64,000 nucleotides of DNA from Neptunicoccus cionae (GTDB lineage Bacteria; Pseudomonadota; Alphaproteobacteria; Rhodobacterales; Rhodobacteraceae). Below are positions 42,441 to 51,780 of this stretch, one piece after another (within the stretch, counting starts at the first letter, position 1; each line of letters opens with the position of its first letter). The translations under genes and the position numbers were made by a program. The notes under the pieces are model-generated. The model did not search any database. It worked only from the letters and a program-made list of their open reading frames with translations, and was not told the origin of the DNA. The stretch lies in the NCBI RefSeq assembly GCF_002860325.1, contig NZ_PKOJ01000003.1, forward strand, positions 186,001 to 250,000, given 5' to 3'.

Positions 42441-43397
42441 TCAGTGCACGCCGGGGCCGGTTTTCAGGCCGGAAAAGCTCTCGGTGGGGCGGTCAAAGAC
42501 GCGCCGGCCCATCAGGCTTGCCACAAGATCCACCATCAGCGTTGCGGTCTTGCCACGTTCGTCAAGAATGGGGTTCAGCTCTACCAGATCAAGCGAGCTG
42601 ACCAGCCCGCTGTCACAGAGCATTTCCATCACCAGATGGCCTTCGCGGAAGGTCGCACCGCCCGGCACGGTTGTGCCCACCGCAGGCGCGATAGAGGGAT
42701 CGAGGAAATCCACATCGAGACTGACATGCAGCAGCCCGTTCTGTTCTGCCACCTGTTGCAAGAACCCCCGAAGCAGCGGCGCGATACCGTTTTCATCAAT
42801 CGCCCGCATGTCGTGCAGGATAAAATCGTGGCGGGCCATTTCCGCCTTTTCCGCCCCGTCAACAGAGCGCAGTCCGATCATGCAAACCTGCGACGGCGGC
42901 ACCGGCGCTTCGAGTTCGGGGAAACCGACAAATCCGTCCCGCCCGCAGACATACCCCACCGGCGTTCCGTGCAGGTTGCCCGAAGCGGTGGTCAGCGGCG
43001 AGTGGTAATCGCTATGGGCGTCCAGCCACAAAACGAACTGCGGCCGGTCCTGTTCCTTTGCATAAGCGGCAACACCCGAAACCGTCCCGAGCGAAAGGCT
43101 GTGATCGCCGCCCATAAATATCGGAAACCCCTGTGCCATGGCCTCTCTGGCCGCAGTGTTGAGTGATTTGGTCCATGCAATCGTCTCGCCCAGCGCAAAG
43201 ACTTCGGGATTTTCGCTGCTGGCGGGTTCGATCGGGCCCATCTCTACGTTGCCCCGATCCTCGACACTGAAGCCCAGTGCCGTCAGCGTATCGGCCAGAC
43301 CGGCAACGCGGTAAGCATCCGGTCCCATCAGACACCCCTGCCGACGTTTGCCGGAATCTACAGGTGCGCCGATCAAGATACAGGTTTTGCTGTCCAT
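42441..43397 (-). CDS. Arginase
   Basis: A 318-residue ureohydrolase that splits arginine into ornithine and urea. The manganese ligands are visible in GGDHSLSLGTVSG, LWLDAHSDYHSP and SLDVDFLDPSIAPAVGTTVP. Other arginase blocks are ILIGAPVDSGKRRQGCLMGP and LVELNPILDERGKTA. The ATG at 43397 follows AAAGGAACACC; the frame is open for 67 more codons upstream but that part is not arginase-like. It forms an operon with ocd. Confidence 0.94.
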   Translation of the reverse strand: MDSKTCILIGAPVDSGKRRQGCLMGPDAYRVAGLADTLTALGFSVEDRGNVEMGPIEPASSENPEVFALGETIAWTKSLNTAAREAMAQGFPIFMGGDHSLSLGTVSGVAAYAKEQDRPQFVLWLDAHSDYHSPLTTASGNLHGTPVGYVCGRDGFVGFPELEAPVPPSQVCMIGLRSVDGAEKAEMARHDFILHDMRAIDENGIAPLLRGFLQQVAEQNGLLHVSLDVDFLDPSIAPAVGTTVPGGATFREGHLVMEMLCDSGLVSSLDLVELNPILDERGKTATLMVDLVASLMGRRVFDRPTESFSGLKTGPGVH

Positions 43398-43713
43398 CCG
43401 GTGTTCCTTTCCTAAACATGTTGAAGATGCCCCGCTCTCCCGACTTGTGTCAGGGCCGCAAACATCTTGTCCGATTAACCACCCTGTAAGCGGGCGGCGG
43501 TTCTGGAGAGGGGCTTCAGCAGCTACCCGTGTAGCCCGTGTCATCCCGTCATCGCTCATGTTTCGAGGGCCATCCCCCGGCGGGAACCAAACGTGCAAAC
43601 GCTGTTCCTATGGTCTTTTTAGCGGATTAATCTGCCAAGTAAACACCTCGCAGGGCGTTCGAAGAATAACAGGAGGGTGCTACCCCTCCTGCTATCAGGT
43701 CTCCGGATGCAGG
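43398..43713. other. Gene-free 316-bp region between arginase and the betaine-type transporter
   Basis: Only the arginase ribosome site, presumably its promoter, and the hairpin at 43670-43691 are recognisable. I compared it by eye with glycine, SAM-II and guanidine riboswitch cores and saw no match. No open frame with plausible start and composition is present. Confidence 0.5.
43670..43691 (-). terminator. Probable terminator of the betaine-type transporter operon
   Basis: An 8-9-bp stem (CAGGAGGG / CCCCTCCTG) with a 5-nt loop lies 23 nt after the permease stop. On the minus strand it is followed by a T-rich TTATTCTTC. Confidence 0.65.
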
Positions 43714-45771
43714 TTACAGCCCCAGCGCGTTGCGGCGTTCTTCTGCAAATCCCTGCACCAGCCGGTCTGCGACCAGTGCAAGAATGGCCATCGCCGCCCC
43801 TGCGGTAATTCCAAGCCCTACATCCGCGCGGCCAAGCGCAATGTAGATGGATTGCCCCAGCCCGGTCGTACCGATCAGCGCCGCAATCACCAGCATTGCA
43901 AATGCGTAAAGGATCGTCTGGTTCAGCCCGAGCAGGATCGTCGGGGCCGCATAAGGTGCGCGCACTTCACGCATGATCTGCCAGTTGGTCGCCCCGCTGG
44001 AGACAGCCGCTTCGATCATGTCATCCGGCGTTGTCACCAGTCCGTGCCGCGTATAGCGGATCATCGGCACGATGGCGTAGGCGATGATCGCAAGAAAGGC
44101 ACTGAACTCCCCGATCTGGAAGAACATCAGCATCGGGATCAGAAAGACAAACAGCGGGATGGTTTGCAGCATATCACAAACCGGACGGATCACCGCCCAA
44201 GCGGTGGTGCTCACCGCGGCCCAAAGCCCCAGCGCGCCACCCAGAACCGCGCAGGTAAAGACCGCCGCACCCGAAAGATAGAGCGACAGCAAGGCGCGGT
44301 CCCACAGGCCGGAAACCATGATCAGCCCCAAAAGACAGACACAGAGCACTGACAGCCGCCAGCCCGAGGACACCCAGCCCAAAGCCCCAACACCCACCAG
44401 CACAAAAATCCACGGCAATTGTGTGACACCGGTTTCAATCACCCCGATCAGCACCAGCAGGCACAGCCCCAGGGTCAGGCGCCCCTGCCAGGCAAGCAAC
44501 GCCGCAACAACCACACCGATCGCGTAGACCCAAGCGGACATGGCCGCAGTCCACTGGAATCCCCATGTGAACGGCAAAACTGCATCATCCAGCCCGATAC
44601 GCAGCGGCAAAAGGACATAAAACATGGCCGAATTTTTCAGTGTATCAAGGCTGCTGCCGTAGACGCGGGTAAAATCCCCTACCGACTGATCCACCGAATC
44701 TGCGACACCACCAAAATAGCTCAGCGTGTCAGCCGCGGGCAAAAGATCGTCCAGCACCACGGCTGCGACAAGCGAAGCCACAATGATCCACCAGACCACA
44801 CGGGTACTATAGCGGCGACGCTCTTGCGCGAGTGCACCGGACATACGGTCGATCACAATGGCAAAGACCACAATCACCAGACCGGCCAGAAAGGATTGCC
44901 CGAACTGCGCCTTGCGCATAGTCAGAAGGACTTCCCAGCCAATATCGTTAAACCCTCCGATAACGGCGGCGATGATCACCATCGACAGGGCAGCCATAAG
45001 GCTCTGGTTCACGCCGACCATGATCTGTGTCATGGCACTGGGCAATTCCACCAGAAACAATTGCTGCGCGCGTGTGCCTCCGGACATGACAGCGGCTTCC
45101 TTGATATCGGATTCCACCCGCTCCAACCCCAACAATACATTGCGGGCCATAGGCGGTGCCGCATAGATCGCGCTGGCAATCAGCCCGACCACCGGACCAA
45201 AGCCGAACAACAGCAGCAAAGGTGTCAGATAGGCAAAGGTCGGAATGGTCTGCATCAGATCAAGCACAGCTTCGACAATCTTTTTCACCCGCTGGACTTC
45301 ATAGGCCAGAATACCAATCGCAGTACCAAGCAACAGCGCCAGCGGCACCGAGACAAATACCAGCGCCAGCGTATTCATGCTCTCGACCCAATAGCCCGAG
45401 GCCAGCACAAACAAGAGCCCCAAGAACCCGAGCGCAGCCATCTTCAATCCGCCCAGATACCAGCCAACTGCCGTTGTTACACCGATCACTACCACCCATG
45501 GCGTAGACACCAGTAGCCAGTTTGCCGCTGCCATTCCGAACCCGAGCACCCAGCTCACCCAGCGCATAGCCGGTTTGATAGTTTCAAAAAAGGCCCCTAA
45601 ACCCTGGGAGATCCAGTCGGACATCGGAACTGTCAGGACAGAAGGCCACGCCACCAGCCACGGCGCATAAGGGGCGGCAAGAAGGCAGACCATTCCGACA
45701 AAGACAACCAAAGCAGCAGCCTGTTTTCCCTTGCTGTCCAACGCCGACTTCAAAGGGGAGAGGCCGCTCAT
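43714..45771 (-). CDS. Quaternary-amine ABC transporter permease, two permease modules fused
   Basis: A 685-residue protein, about twice the size of ProW. It holds two complete OpuAB/ProW-type permease modules in one chain, each with a QTIP block (VLDLMQTIPTFAYLTPLL; VCDMLQTIPLFVFLIPML) and a GATNWQI- or GGTRAQQL-type EAA loop. The first module spans roughly residues 100-330 and the second 470-680. It would serve as the whole membrane channel of the importer. Its start overlaps the ATPase stop by 4 nt. Fused permeases of this kind occur in roseobacterial betaine and TMAO importers. Confidence 0.85.
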   Translation of the reverse strand: MSGLSPLKSALDSKGKQAAALVVFVGMVCLLAAPYAPWLVAWPSVLTVPMSDWISQGLGAFFETIKPAMRWVSWVLGFGMAAANWLLVSTPWVVVIGVTTAVGWYLGGLKMAALGFLGLLFVLASGYWVESMNTLALVFVSVPLALLLGTAIGILAYEVQRVKKIVEAVLDLMQTIPTFAYLTPLLLLFGFGPVVGLIASAIYAAPPMARNVLLGLERVESDIKEAAVMSGGTRAQQLFLVELPSAMTQIMVGVNQSLMAALSMVIIAAVIGGFNDIGWEVLLTMRKAQFGQSFLAGLVIVVFAIVIDRMSGALAQERRRYSTRVVWWIIVASLVAAVVLDDLLPAADTLSYFGGVADSVDQSVGDFTRVYGSSLDTLKNSAMFYVLLPLRIGLDDAVLPFTWGFQWTAAMSAWVYAIGVVVAALLAWQGRLTLGLCLLVLIGVIETGVTQLPWIFVLVGVGALGWVSSGWRLSVLCVCLLGLIMVSGLWDRALLSLYLSGAAVFTCAVLGGALGLWAAVSTTAWAVIRPVCDMLQTIPLFVFLIPMLMFFQIGEFSAFLAIIAYAIVPMIRYTRHGLVTTPDDMIEAAVSSGATNWQIMREVRAPYAAPTILLGLNQTILYAFAMLVIAALIGTTGLGQSIYIALGRADVGLGITAGAAMAILALVADRLVQGFAEERRNALGL

Positions 45772-46832
45772 GTGGACTGTGCCTCGCCCACAGCGCGGGC
45801 CAGCGCTTCGGGGCGCAGCAGGCCAACAACCTTGCCCTCACCGTCGCGAACAGCCATTGGCTCGAAGGTCAGGGCGCAGGCACTAAGCGCATCATCAAGG
45901 GTCATCGCTGTACGCAACTCGGGGCCACCGTTGTCCGGCGCACCGTTAACCGGCTCCATCAATGCCTCCAGCGTCATATGGCGGCCTTTGGGGATGTCAC
46001 GGCTGAATTCGCGCACGTAATCATCTACCGGATTAAGCACGATCTCGCTCGGCGTGCCAATCTGCACGATCACGCCGTCGCGCATGATGGCAATGCGATC
46101 CGCCAGCTTCAGCGCTTCTCCGATATCATGGGTGATAAACACAATGGATTTGCGCAAGGTGGCCTGAATATTAAGGAATTCGTCCTGCAACTGCCGCCGG
46201 ATCAGCGGGTCCAACGCCGAAAACGGTTCGTCCAGAAACCACACGTCGGGGTTTACCGCCAGCGACCGCGCAATGCCAACCCGCTGACGCTGCCCGCCCG
46301 AAAGCTCGCGCGGGTAGGCATCTTCGCGCCCGCCCAATCCAACGAGTTCGATCACTTCCATCGCCCGCGCACGGCGCTCCTTCAGCCCGACACCCTTCAT
46401 CTTGATCGGGAAAGCGACATTGTCGATGACACTCATATGCGGGAACAGGCCGAAATGCTGGAACACCATACCCAGCTTTTCGCGCCGCAATTCGATCATG
46501 CGGCGTTTGCTGGCGGCGAGTATATCTTCGCCTGCCATCAAAACGCTACCGCTCGTCGGTTCAACCAGACGGGACATGCAGCGGATCAGGGTGGATTTAC
46601 CTGACCCCGAAAGCCCCATTATCACAAACAGTTCGCCTTCTTTCACTGAAAAACTGGCGTCCTGCACCGCAGGGATCAGCCCCTGCTCTTTCAATCGGCG
46701 GGCCACACCATCCGTTGTGGCCGCACCGGGTTTCAAAAGGTCGGACAGCGCAGATCTGGCGCCATCGCCAAAGACCTGCCACAGACCATCCACCGCAATC
46801 GCCGGAGCATCCGGCCCGTCTGTCCTTGCCAT
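45768..46832 (-). CDS. Quaternary-amine ABC transporter ATP-binding protein (ProV/OpuAA-like)
   Basis: A 354-residue ATPase. Walker A is GLSGSGKSTLIRC at residues 73-85, the signature is [17 protein letters not shown] and Walker B is VWFLDEPFSALDP. A C-terminal extension (MTLDDALSACALTFEPMAV, then EGKVVGLLRPEAL) looks like a CBS remnant, as in osmotically controlled betaine importers. It starts 3 nt after the binding-protein stop and overlaps the permease gene by 4 nt. Confidence 0.9.
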   Translation of the reverse strand: MARTDGPDAPAIAVDGLWQVFGDGARSALSDLLKPGAATTDGVARRLKEQGLIPAVQDASFSVKEGELFVIMGLSGSGKSTLIRCMSRLVEPTSGSVLMAGEDILAASKRRMIELRREKLGMVFQHFGLFPHMSVIDNVAFPIKMKGVGLKERRARAMEVIELVGLGGREDAYPRELSGGQRQRVGIARSLAVNPDVWFLDEPFSALDPLIRRQLQDEFLNIQATLRKSIVFITHDIGEALKLADRIAIMRDGVIVQIGTPSEIVLNPVDDYVREFSRDIPKGRHMTLEALMEPVNGAPDNGGPELRTAMTLDDALSACALTFEPMAVRDGEGKVVGLLRPEALARAVGEAQST

Positions 46833-46835
46833 AGC

Positions 46836-47789
46836 TTACTTGGTCGCCGCTTCTACGACTGGTTTCCAAGTACCCTCATTGGCCGCCATCCATTCGGAAA
46901 CAACCTCTTCAACGGCACCGCCATCCACGTCAACTGCGCCCATAAGCGGCTGCTGAGTTGCGGTATCAAGCTTGTAGTTCTTCAGAATTTCATAAGCAGC
47001 AGGCCATTTCTCTTCGAAGCCGGCCCAACTTGTCTTGAAAATCCGCGAGGCGCTGAAATCGCAGTCACTGGTTTCATTCGGGTTCACACCCCAAGCCGGA
47101 TCGGTAAAACAGGCCTCTTCCGCCGCAGGCAGATCGACAAACTTCACGTCATAGGCAGACATCGCCCAATGGGGTTGCCAGAAAACGATCAACAGGGGGG
47201 ATTTCTTTTCGGTGGAGGCCCGCAGTTCTGCGATCAGTGCTCCTTCGGATCCCGCCGGAACCGCTTTGAACGGCAGGCCGAGACCTGTCACACGATCCGC
47301 ACCCGGTGTGCCCCAATCCGCCGGATAGTCGACCAGACGGCCCATCGGCAGGGTTTCCGCCGTGGCAAACTGGCCTGCACAATCTTTCAGGGCTTCCCAT
47401 GCGGGCAGGCCGGGACAGATTTCTTCAACGTGGCTTGGATAGGCATAGCCTTCCCGCGCAACCAGACCCAGATCGGAAATCTCGGTAACGGTACCTTCGG
47501 CTTCCAGTTTGGCAAACTGGTCAGATACGTTAGAAGACCATACTTCCAGTGCGGCATGAACCTCGCCATCTGCCATCGCCTGCCACATGTTCATATAGCC
47601 CGCAGTAGTGTACTCTACCGTGTAACCCGCTGCTTCCAGCATCTGTCCCGCGATATGGGTCGAGATGTGCTGGCCGGTCCATTCATTCACCGCAAGTTTG
47701 ATCGGTTCGTCCACAGCTCCCAGATCGGCCGCTTGCGCCCCGACGGAAAGTGCCATAACCGATGCAGCGGACAGCAATACTTTTTTCAT
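46836..47789 (-). CDS. Quaternary-amine ABC transporter substrate-binding protein (OpuAC/ProX/TmoX family)
   Basis: A 317-residue periplasmic protein. A signal peptide (KKVLLSAASVMALSVGAQA) leads into IKLAVNEWTGQHISTHIAG. Many Trp residues, including FWQPHWAMSAYDVKF, could form the aromatic cage that binds trimethylammonium groups. Ligand choice among glycine betaine, proline betaine, choline and trimethylamine N-oxide cannot be read directly. No trimethylamine or choline catabolic gene lies beside it. It is the first gene of the three-gene leftward operon. Confidence 0.85.
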   Translation of the reverse strand: MKKVLLSAASVMALSVGAQAADLGAVDEPIKLAVNEWTGQHISTHIAGQMLEAAGYTVEYTTAGYMNMWQAMADGEVHAALEVWSSNVSDQFAKLEAEGTVTEISDLGLVAREGYAYPSHVEEICPGLPAWEALKDCAGQFATAETLPMGRLVDYPADWGTPGADRVTGLGLPFKAVPAGSEGALIAELRASTEKKSPLLIVFWQPHWAMSAYDVKFVDLPAAEEACFTDPAWGVNPNETSDCDFSASRIFKTSWAGFEEKWPAAYEILKNYKLDTATQQPLMGAVDVDGGAVEEVVSEWMAANEGTWKPVVEAATK

Positions 47790-47915
47790 GAGTTTCTCCC
47801 TGTTGTGTTTTTATTGACTGATGAATCAATATAAATAGCGTTGCACCCGAACTGACAAGTTTTTATTGCGGAAACGAGGCTATACACGGGTTCGAGCTAT
47901 GAAAGCGCAGGAAAA

Positions 47916-48794
47916 ATGAACAAATCTTCCTACCTACCGGTGTGGATCGCCTTTGTTTGTGCATTGCTCTGGGGGCTTTGGTGGCTGCCGGTGCGCGCGC
48001 TCGAATCATCCGGACTGACCGGCGCTTGGGCCGGCACTGCGTTGAATGCGGGGGCTTTGCCTCTCTTGCTGCTGCTGTTTTTCACCCGACCAGAGCGTCG
48101 AAGGATTGATCTGCGCGTTATTGCAAGTGGCGCACTGATCGGCGGCGCAATGATGCTCTACTCCGCTGCGATTACAGAAACCACGGTGGTTCGTGCCGTG
48201 CTGCTGTTCTACCTCGCACCTGCTTGGGCGATTGGTATCGAATGGTTGTTCATGGGGCGACGCTTGCGCTGGATCAACGGACTGGCCTTCGGGCTGGCTG
48301 CCGCAGGTGTCACGCTTATCTTTCGTGGTGAAATCAGCCTGTCACACTGGAACTCCGGTGACCTTATGGCGCTTGTGTCAGGGATTTTCTGGGCAGTGGG
48401 CTGCGCCCTGATATTCACCGGTCCGGATATCGGGGCCCGCACCCTCGGCCTGTTCGGTTGCGCGGGCGGGCTTGTTATCGGAACCGCCTTGGCCTTCGGC
48501 TCTGGTCAGGGACTTCCCGCTCCGGCTGATCCGATGGAACCGGCGATACGCGCTTTGGGGATTGGTATGCTCTACATCGCGCCCATGCTGGTAGCGACAC
48601 TCTGGTCTGCAAGACGCCTGCCCCCGACACTGCTGTCTTTCCTTTTGACCGGAGAGATCATTTCTGGAATCGCAACCAGCGCAATCTTTCTGGCCGAACC
48701 CTTCAGCTGGCCCGAACTGGCCGGATCGGCGCTGGTCATCTGTGCTGCCCTCACCGAAGTCGTTAGCCCGGCCCAGAAGCCTGCGACAGTCTGA
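47916..48794 (+). CDS. EamA/DMT-family transporter
   Basis: A 292-residue membrane protein with about ten hydrophobic helices in two repeated EamA halves (FVCALLWGLWWLPVRALESS at the start of the first; MALVSGIFWAVGCALIFTG in the second). The family exports metabolites such as amino acids; the substrate is unknown. GCAGGAAAA precedes the ATG. It is divergent from the betaine-type importer and is followed by an intergenic repeat copy. Confidence 0.85.
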   Translation: MNKSSYLPVWIAFVCALLWGLWWLPVRALESSGLTGAWAGTALNAGALPLLLLLFFTRPERRRIDLRVIASGALIGGAMMLYSAAITETTVVRAVLLFYLAPAWAIGIEWLFMGRRLRWINGLAFGLAAAGVTLIFRGEISLSHWNSGDLMALVSGIFWAVGCALIFTGPDIGARTLGLFGCAGGLVIGTALAFGSGQGLPAPADPMEPAIRALGIGMLYIAPMLVATLWSARRLPPTLLSFLLTGEIISGIATSAIFLAEPFSWPELAGSALVICAALTEVVSPAQKPATV

Positions 48795-48798
48795 TCCC

Positions 48799-48821
48799 GG
48801 CTTCAATGTTCCCCAAATACT
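48799..48821 (+). repeat. Intergenic repeat family, copy 4
   Basis: GCTTCAATGTTCC, CC, then AAATACTC, starting 5 nt after the EamA gene stop. It differs from copy 1 only in the variable dinucleotide. Confidence 0.7.
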
Positions 48822-48953
48822 CTCCCCGACGCCGCAACCGGCCGGATCAACAGAGATTATACGGAGTTTCCAGCAAAATCCTTCCCCAAACGCACCATGC
48901 GCACTAGTTTGTAGAGCCCATATAGCTCTGGAAACCGAAAGAAGGCCCCGTAA

Positions 48954-49931
48954 ATGGTCACACTCCTGAAGGCGCTGCTCTGGCTTTTGTTCCTGTCAGT
49001 GGCTGTCACCACAGCCTTGCCGTTCATCCCCTCTAACGAGTGGTGGATCAGGGGTTGGGATTTCCCGCGTCTTCACATCGCTACGCTCGCCGCAGTCTGC
49101 TGCCTTGCCACGCTCTGGCTGCGACCAACTGGTTTTATGTGGATCACAATCCTAAGTCTGGGAATCCTTGTGTATCAGACGGCGAAAATCATTCCCTACA
49201 CGTCGCTTTATCCGACTGAACTGGCGCTGGAACCGCTGCACCCCGATGCAGAGACATTCACCGTGACGTCGATCAATGTGCTGAAGGAAAACAAGGATCA
49301 CGGCCCCATTGCAGATTACATCCGCAAGGAACAACCTGCCGTTCTGTTGTTGATGGAAACGGATGACACATGGCGTGCGTCCCTCGCAGAGGTCCTGTCC
49401 CTTTATAAAACTGTCGAATACTACCCCCACGAAACCCACTATGGAATGATCTTCGCCACCAACCTCGTGGTAGAGGAGTTTGCCTTCCGCCTTCTCAGCA
49501 AGGATGACACGCCAACAGCCGTGGCCTTACTGGTGGCCCCGAACGGGGCACGGTTCAGTTATATCGGGCTGCACCCCAAACCCCCTATTCCGGGCGAAGA
49601 TACCGACGAACGGGATGCGCAACTCTTAAGGGCCGCAACAATAGCCCATAACCTCGAGCTTCCGGTGATCTGCATCGGGGATTTCAATGACGTCGCTTGG
49701 TCGCGCACTTCCAAACACATCAAGACGGAGGGAGGTTTCGTTGATCCGCGTGTAGGACGGGGGTTTTATTCCAGCTTTGACGCCACACACCCGCTGATGC
49801 GCTTTCCCATAGACCAATTATTCGTGACGAAAGAAGTTAAAATGGTGTCTTTCGGGCGCGGGCCCCATGTGGGGTCAGACCATTTCCCGATGGAAGCAAC
49901 TGTGTATATCGAACCGGCGCTGTCACGATAA
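48954..49931 (+). CDS. Membrane-anchored endonuclease/exonuclease/phosphatase family protein
   Basis: A 325-residue protein with two or three N-terminal hydrophobic helices (to about residue 80), then an EEP catalytic domain. Catalytic features are FTVTSINVLKEN, LLLMETDD, SYIGLHPKPPIPG, the ICIGDFNDVAWS core with Asp-x-Asn, and the final GSDHFPM. The domain is probably periplasmic. Related proteins include DNase I-like nucleases and phosphodiesterases; the substrate is unknown. AAGG lies upstream of the ATG. It is convergent with dnaX, 14 nt apart. Confidence 0.82.
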   Translation: MVTLLKALLWLLFLSVAVTTALPFIPSNEWWIRGWDFPRLHIATLAAVCCLATLWLRPTGFMWITILSLGILVYQTAKIIPYTSLYPTELALEPLHPDAETFTVTSINVLKENKDHGPIADYIRKEQPAVLLLMETDDTWRASLAEVLSLYKTVEYYPHETHYGMIFATNLVVEEFAFRLLSKDDTPTAVALLVAPNGARFSYIGLHPKPPIPGEDTDERDAQLLRAATIAHNLELPVICIGDFNDVAWSRTSKHIKTEGGFVDPRVGRGFYSSFDATHPLMRFPIDQLFVTKEVKMVSFGRGPHVGSDHFPMEATVYIEPALSR

Positions 49932-49945
49932 AGGGCGACGAGGCG

Positions 49946-51727
49946 TCAATCGTCTTCAAACGGGTCCCAATCATCGTCAAGCATTTGCGCTTCGAGTTCC
50001 TCTTCGGGATCGGCCGTGATTTCTTCCAAAGAACGAATGTCGCGAATTTCTGCCCCGGGAAAACGGGACATAGCCGCCATCACCAGCGGATGCTGCATGG
50101 CGCGGCCCTGAAGGTCGCTTCGATGGGCAGCCTTTTGCTCGGAGACTGTATCCGCGCCGCCTTCAGAGACAACCGACACCCCCCAGCGCACGCCGGTCCA
50201 TGTTTGCAACCGCGCCGCCAGACGCGAGGCGAGATCGGTCGGCGCATCGTCCGTGGGCTGGAATTCAATCCGGCCGGGCGTGTATTTTGCCAGCCGCAGA
50301 TAGTTCTCCACCTCGACCAGCAGCTTCATATCCCGCCGTGCACGGATCAGATCGACCACCTGATCGAACCGCACGAACCGTGCGAGCGCCTGATCGGCGT
50401 CGGGCTGCCCCGCGGGCACCGCACCGCCGCCAGCGATCATTGCAACCGGCGCGCCGGACGCCGGACCGCCGCCGATCGTGCCTGCAGTGGGGATGCTGCC
50501 GCCTTGCGTTGGGGCGCCTGCTCCGCCGCCTGCGCCACCACCGGGCATCGGGGGCGGCGGCGGAGAATTATGCAAACGGCGTACCAGATCTTCGGGGCTT
50601 GGCAGTTCGGCCACATGGGTCAGCCGGATAATCGCCATTTCCGCCGCCATCATCCCGTTCGGCGCAACCGAGACTTCTTCCAGCGCCTTCAAAAGCATCT
50701 GCCACATCCGCGTCAGCGCCCGCATAGGCAGGGATTCCGCAGCGGTCTTGCCCCGCGTGCGCTCGTCCGGTGAAACGGTGGGATCGTCTGCGGCTTCGGG
50801 CGAGATCTTGATGACGGAAACCCAATGGGTCACTTCCGCCAGATCGCGCAATACTGCAAGCGGATCAGCACCTTCGGCATATTGTCCCGACAGTTCGTTC
50901 AACGCCCCTGCCGCGTCGCCCTTCATGATCATGTCAAACAGATCAAGCACCCGCCCGCGATCTGCCAGCCCCAACATGGCGCGCACCTGATCGGCGCTGG
51001 TTTCGCCAACCCCGTGGGCAATCGCCTGATCGAGCAGCGACATGGCATCCCGCACCGAACCTTCCGCCGCCCGCGCGATCAGCGCAAGCGCGTCCTCGGC
51101 CACTTGCGCGTTTTCCTTTCCCGCAATCTTTTGCAGGTGGGCGATCATGACTTCCGGTTCGATCCGGCGCAAATCAAACCGCTGGCACCGGCTGAGCACC
51201 GTGACAGGAATTTTGCGGATTTCTGTGGTGGCAAAGATGAATTTGACGTGTTCGGGCGGTTCCTCCAGCGTTTTCAACAGCGCGTTGAATGCGCCATTGG
51301 ACAGCATGTGAACCTCGTCGATTATGTAGATTTTAAACCGCGCAGATGCAGCGCGGTAATGGACGGAATCGATAATCTCGCGGATATTGGCCACACCGGT
51401 GTTGGAAGCCGCATCCATTTCCATCACGTCCACATGACGCCCCTCGGAAATAGCAACACACATATCGCAGACGCCACACGGGTCCGTTGTCGGCCCGCCC
51501 TGCCCGTCCGGCCCGATACAGTTCATCCCTTTTGCCACGATACGCGCGGTTGTGGTTTTGCCCGTTCCGCGAATCCCTGTCAAAACAAAGGCATGGGCGA
51601 TCCGGTCCGCTGCAAAAGCATTTTTCAGGGTACGCACCATCGCGTCCTGACCGATCAGATCCTCAAAAGTAGCGGGACGGTACTTTCGCGCCAGAACCTG
51701 ATAGCCTGTGTTTGCCTCTTGCGTCAT
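49946..51727 (-). CDS. dnaX: DNA polymerase III subunit gamma/tau
   Basis: A 593-residue clamp-loader ATPase. Walker A is GIRGTGKTTTAR, the zinc module is MNCIGPDG followed by CGVCDMC, Walker B is YIIDEVHMLS and the sensor is VLSRCQRFDLRR. A Pro/Gly/Ala-rich linker (about residues 390-450) separates it from the C-terminal polymerase-binding part, which ends in an acidic tail (DDDWDPFEDD). I saw no A-rich slippery site that would give the short gamma form. Confidence 0.95.
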   Translation of the reverse strand: MTQEANTGYQVLARKYRPATFEDLIGQDAMVRTLKNAFAADRIAHAFVLTGIRGTGKTTTARIVAKGMNCIGPDGQGGPTTDPCGVCDMCVAISEGRHVDVMEMDAASNTGVANIREIIDSVHYRAASARFKIYIIDEVHMLSNGAFNALLKTLEEPPEHVKFIFATTEIRKIPVTVLSRCQRFDLRRIEPEVMIAHLQKIAGKENAQVAEDALALIARAAEGSVRDAMSLLDQAIAHGVGETSADQVRAMLGLADRGRVLDLFDMIMKGDAAGALNELSGQYAEGADPLAVLRDLAEVTHWVSVIKISPEAADDPTVSPDERTRGKTAAESLPMRALTRMWQMLLKALEEVSVAPNGMMAAEMAIIRLTHVAELPSPEDLVRRLHNSPPPPPMPGGGAGGGAGAPTQGGSIPTAGTIGGGPASGAPVAMIAGGGAVPAGQPDADQALARFVRFDQVVDLIRARRDMKLLVEVENYLRLAKYTPGRIEFQPTDDAPTDLASRLAARLQTWTGVRWGVSVVSEGGADTVSEQKAAHRSDLQGRAMQHPLVMAAMSRFPGAEIRDIRSLEEITADPEEELEAQMLDDDWDPFEDD

Positions 51728-51780
51728 GACCTACCCTGTACCACGTTAGATTCGTATCCCTTACAAAACCCTAAAGCATC

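Noticed and set aside
43398-43713. Riboswitch before arginase
   Set aside because: GC-rich stretches looked structured but no core of a known class could be matched by eye.
49946-51727. Programmed frameshift in dnaX
   Set aside because: No A-rich slippery heptamer with a downstream stem was seen; only the long product is supported.
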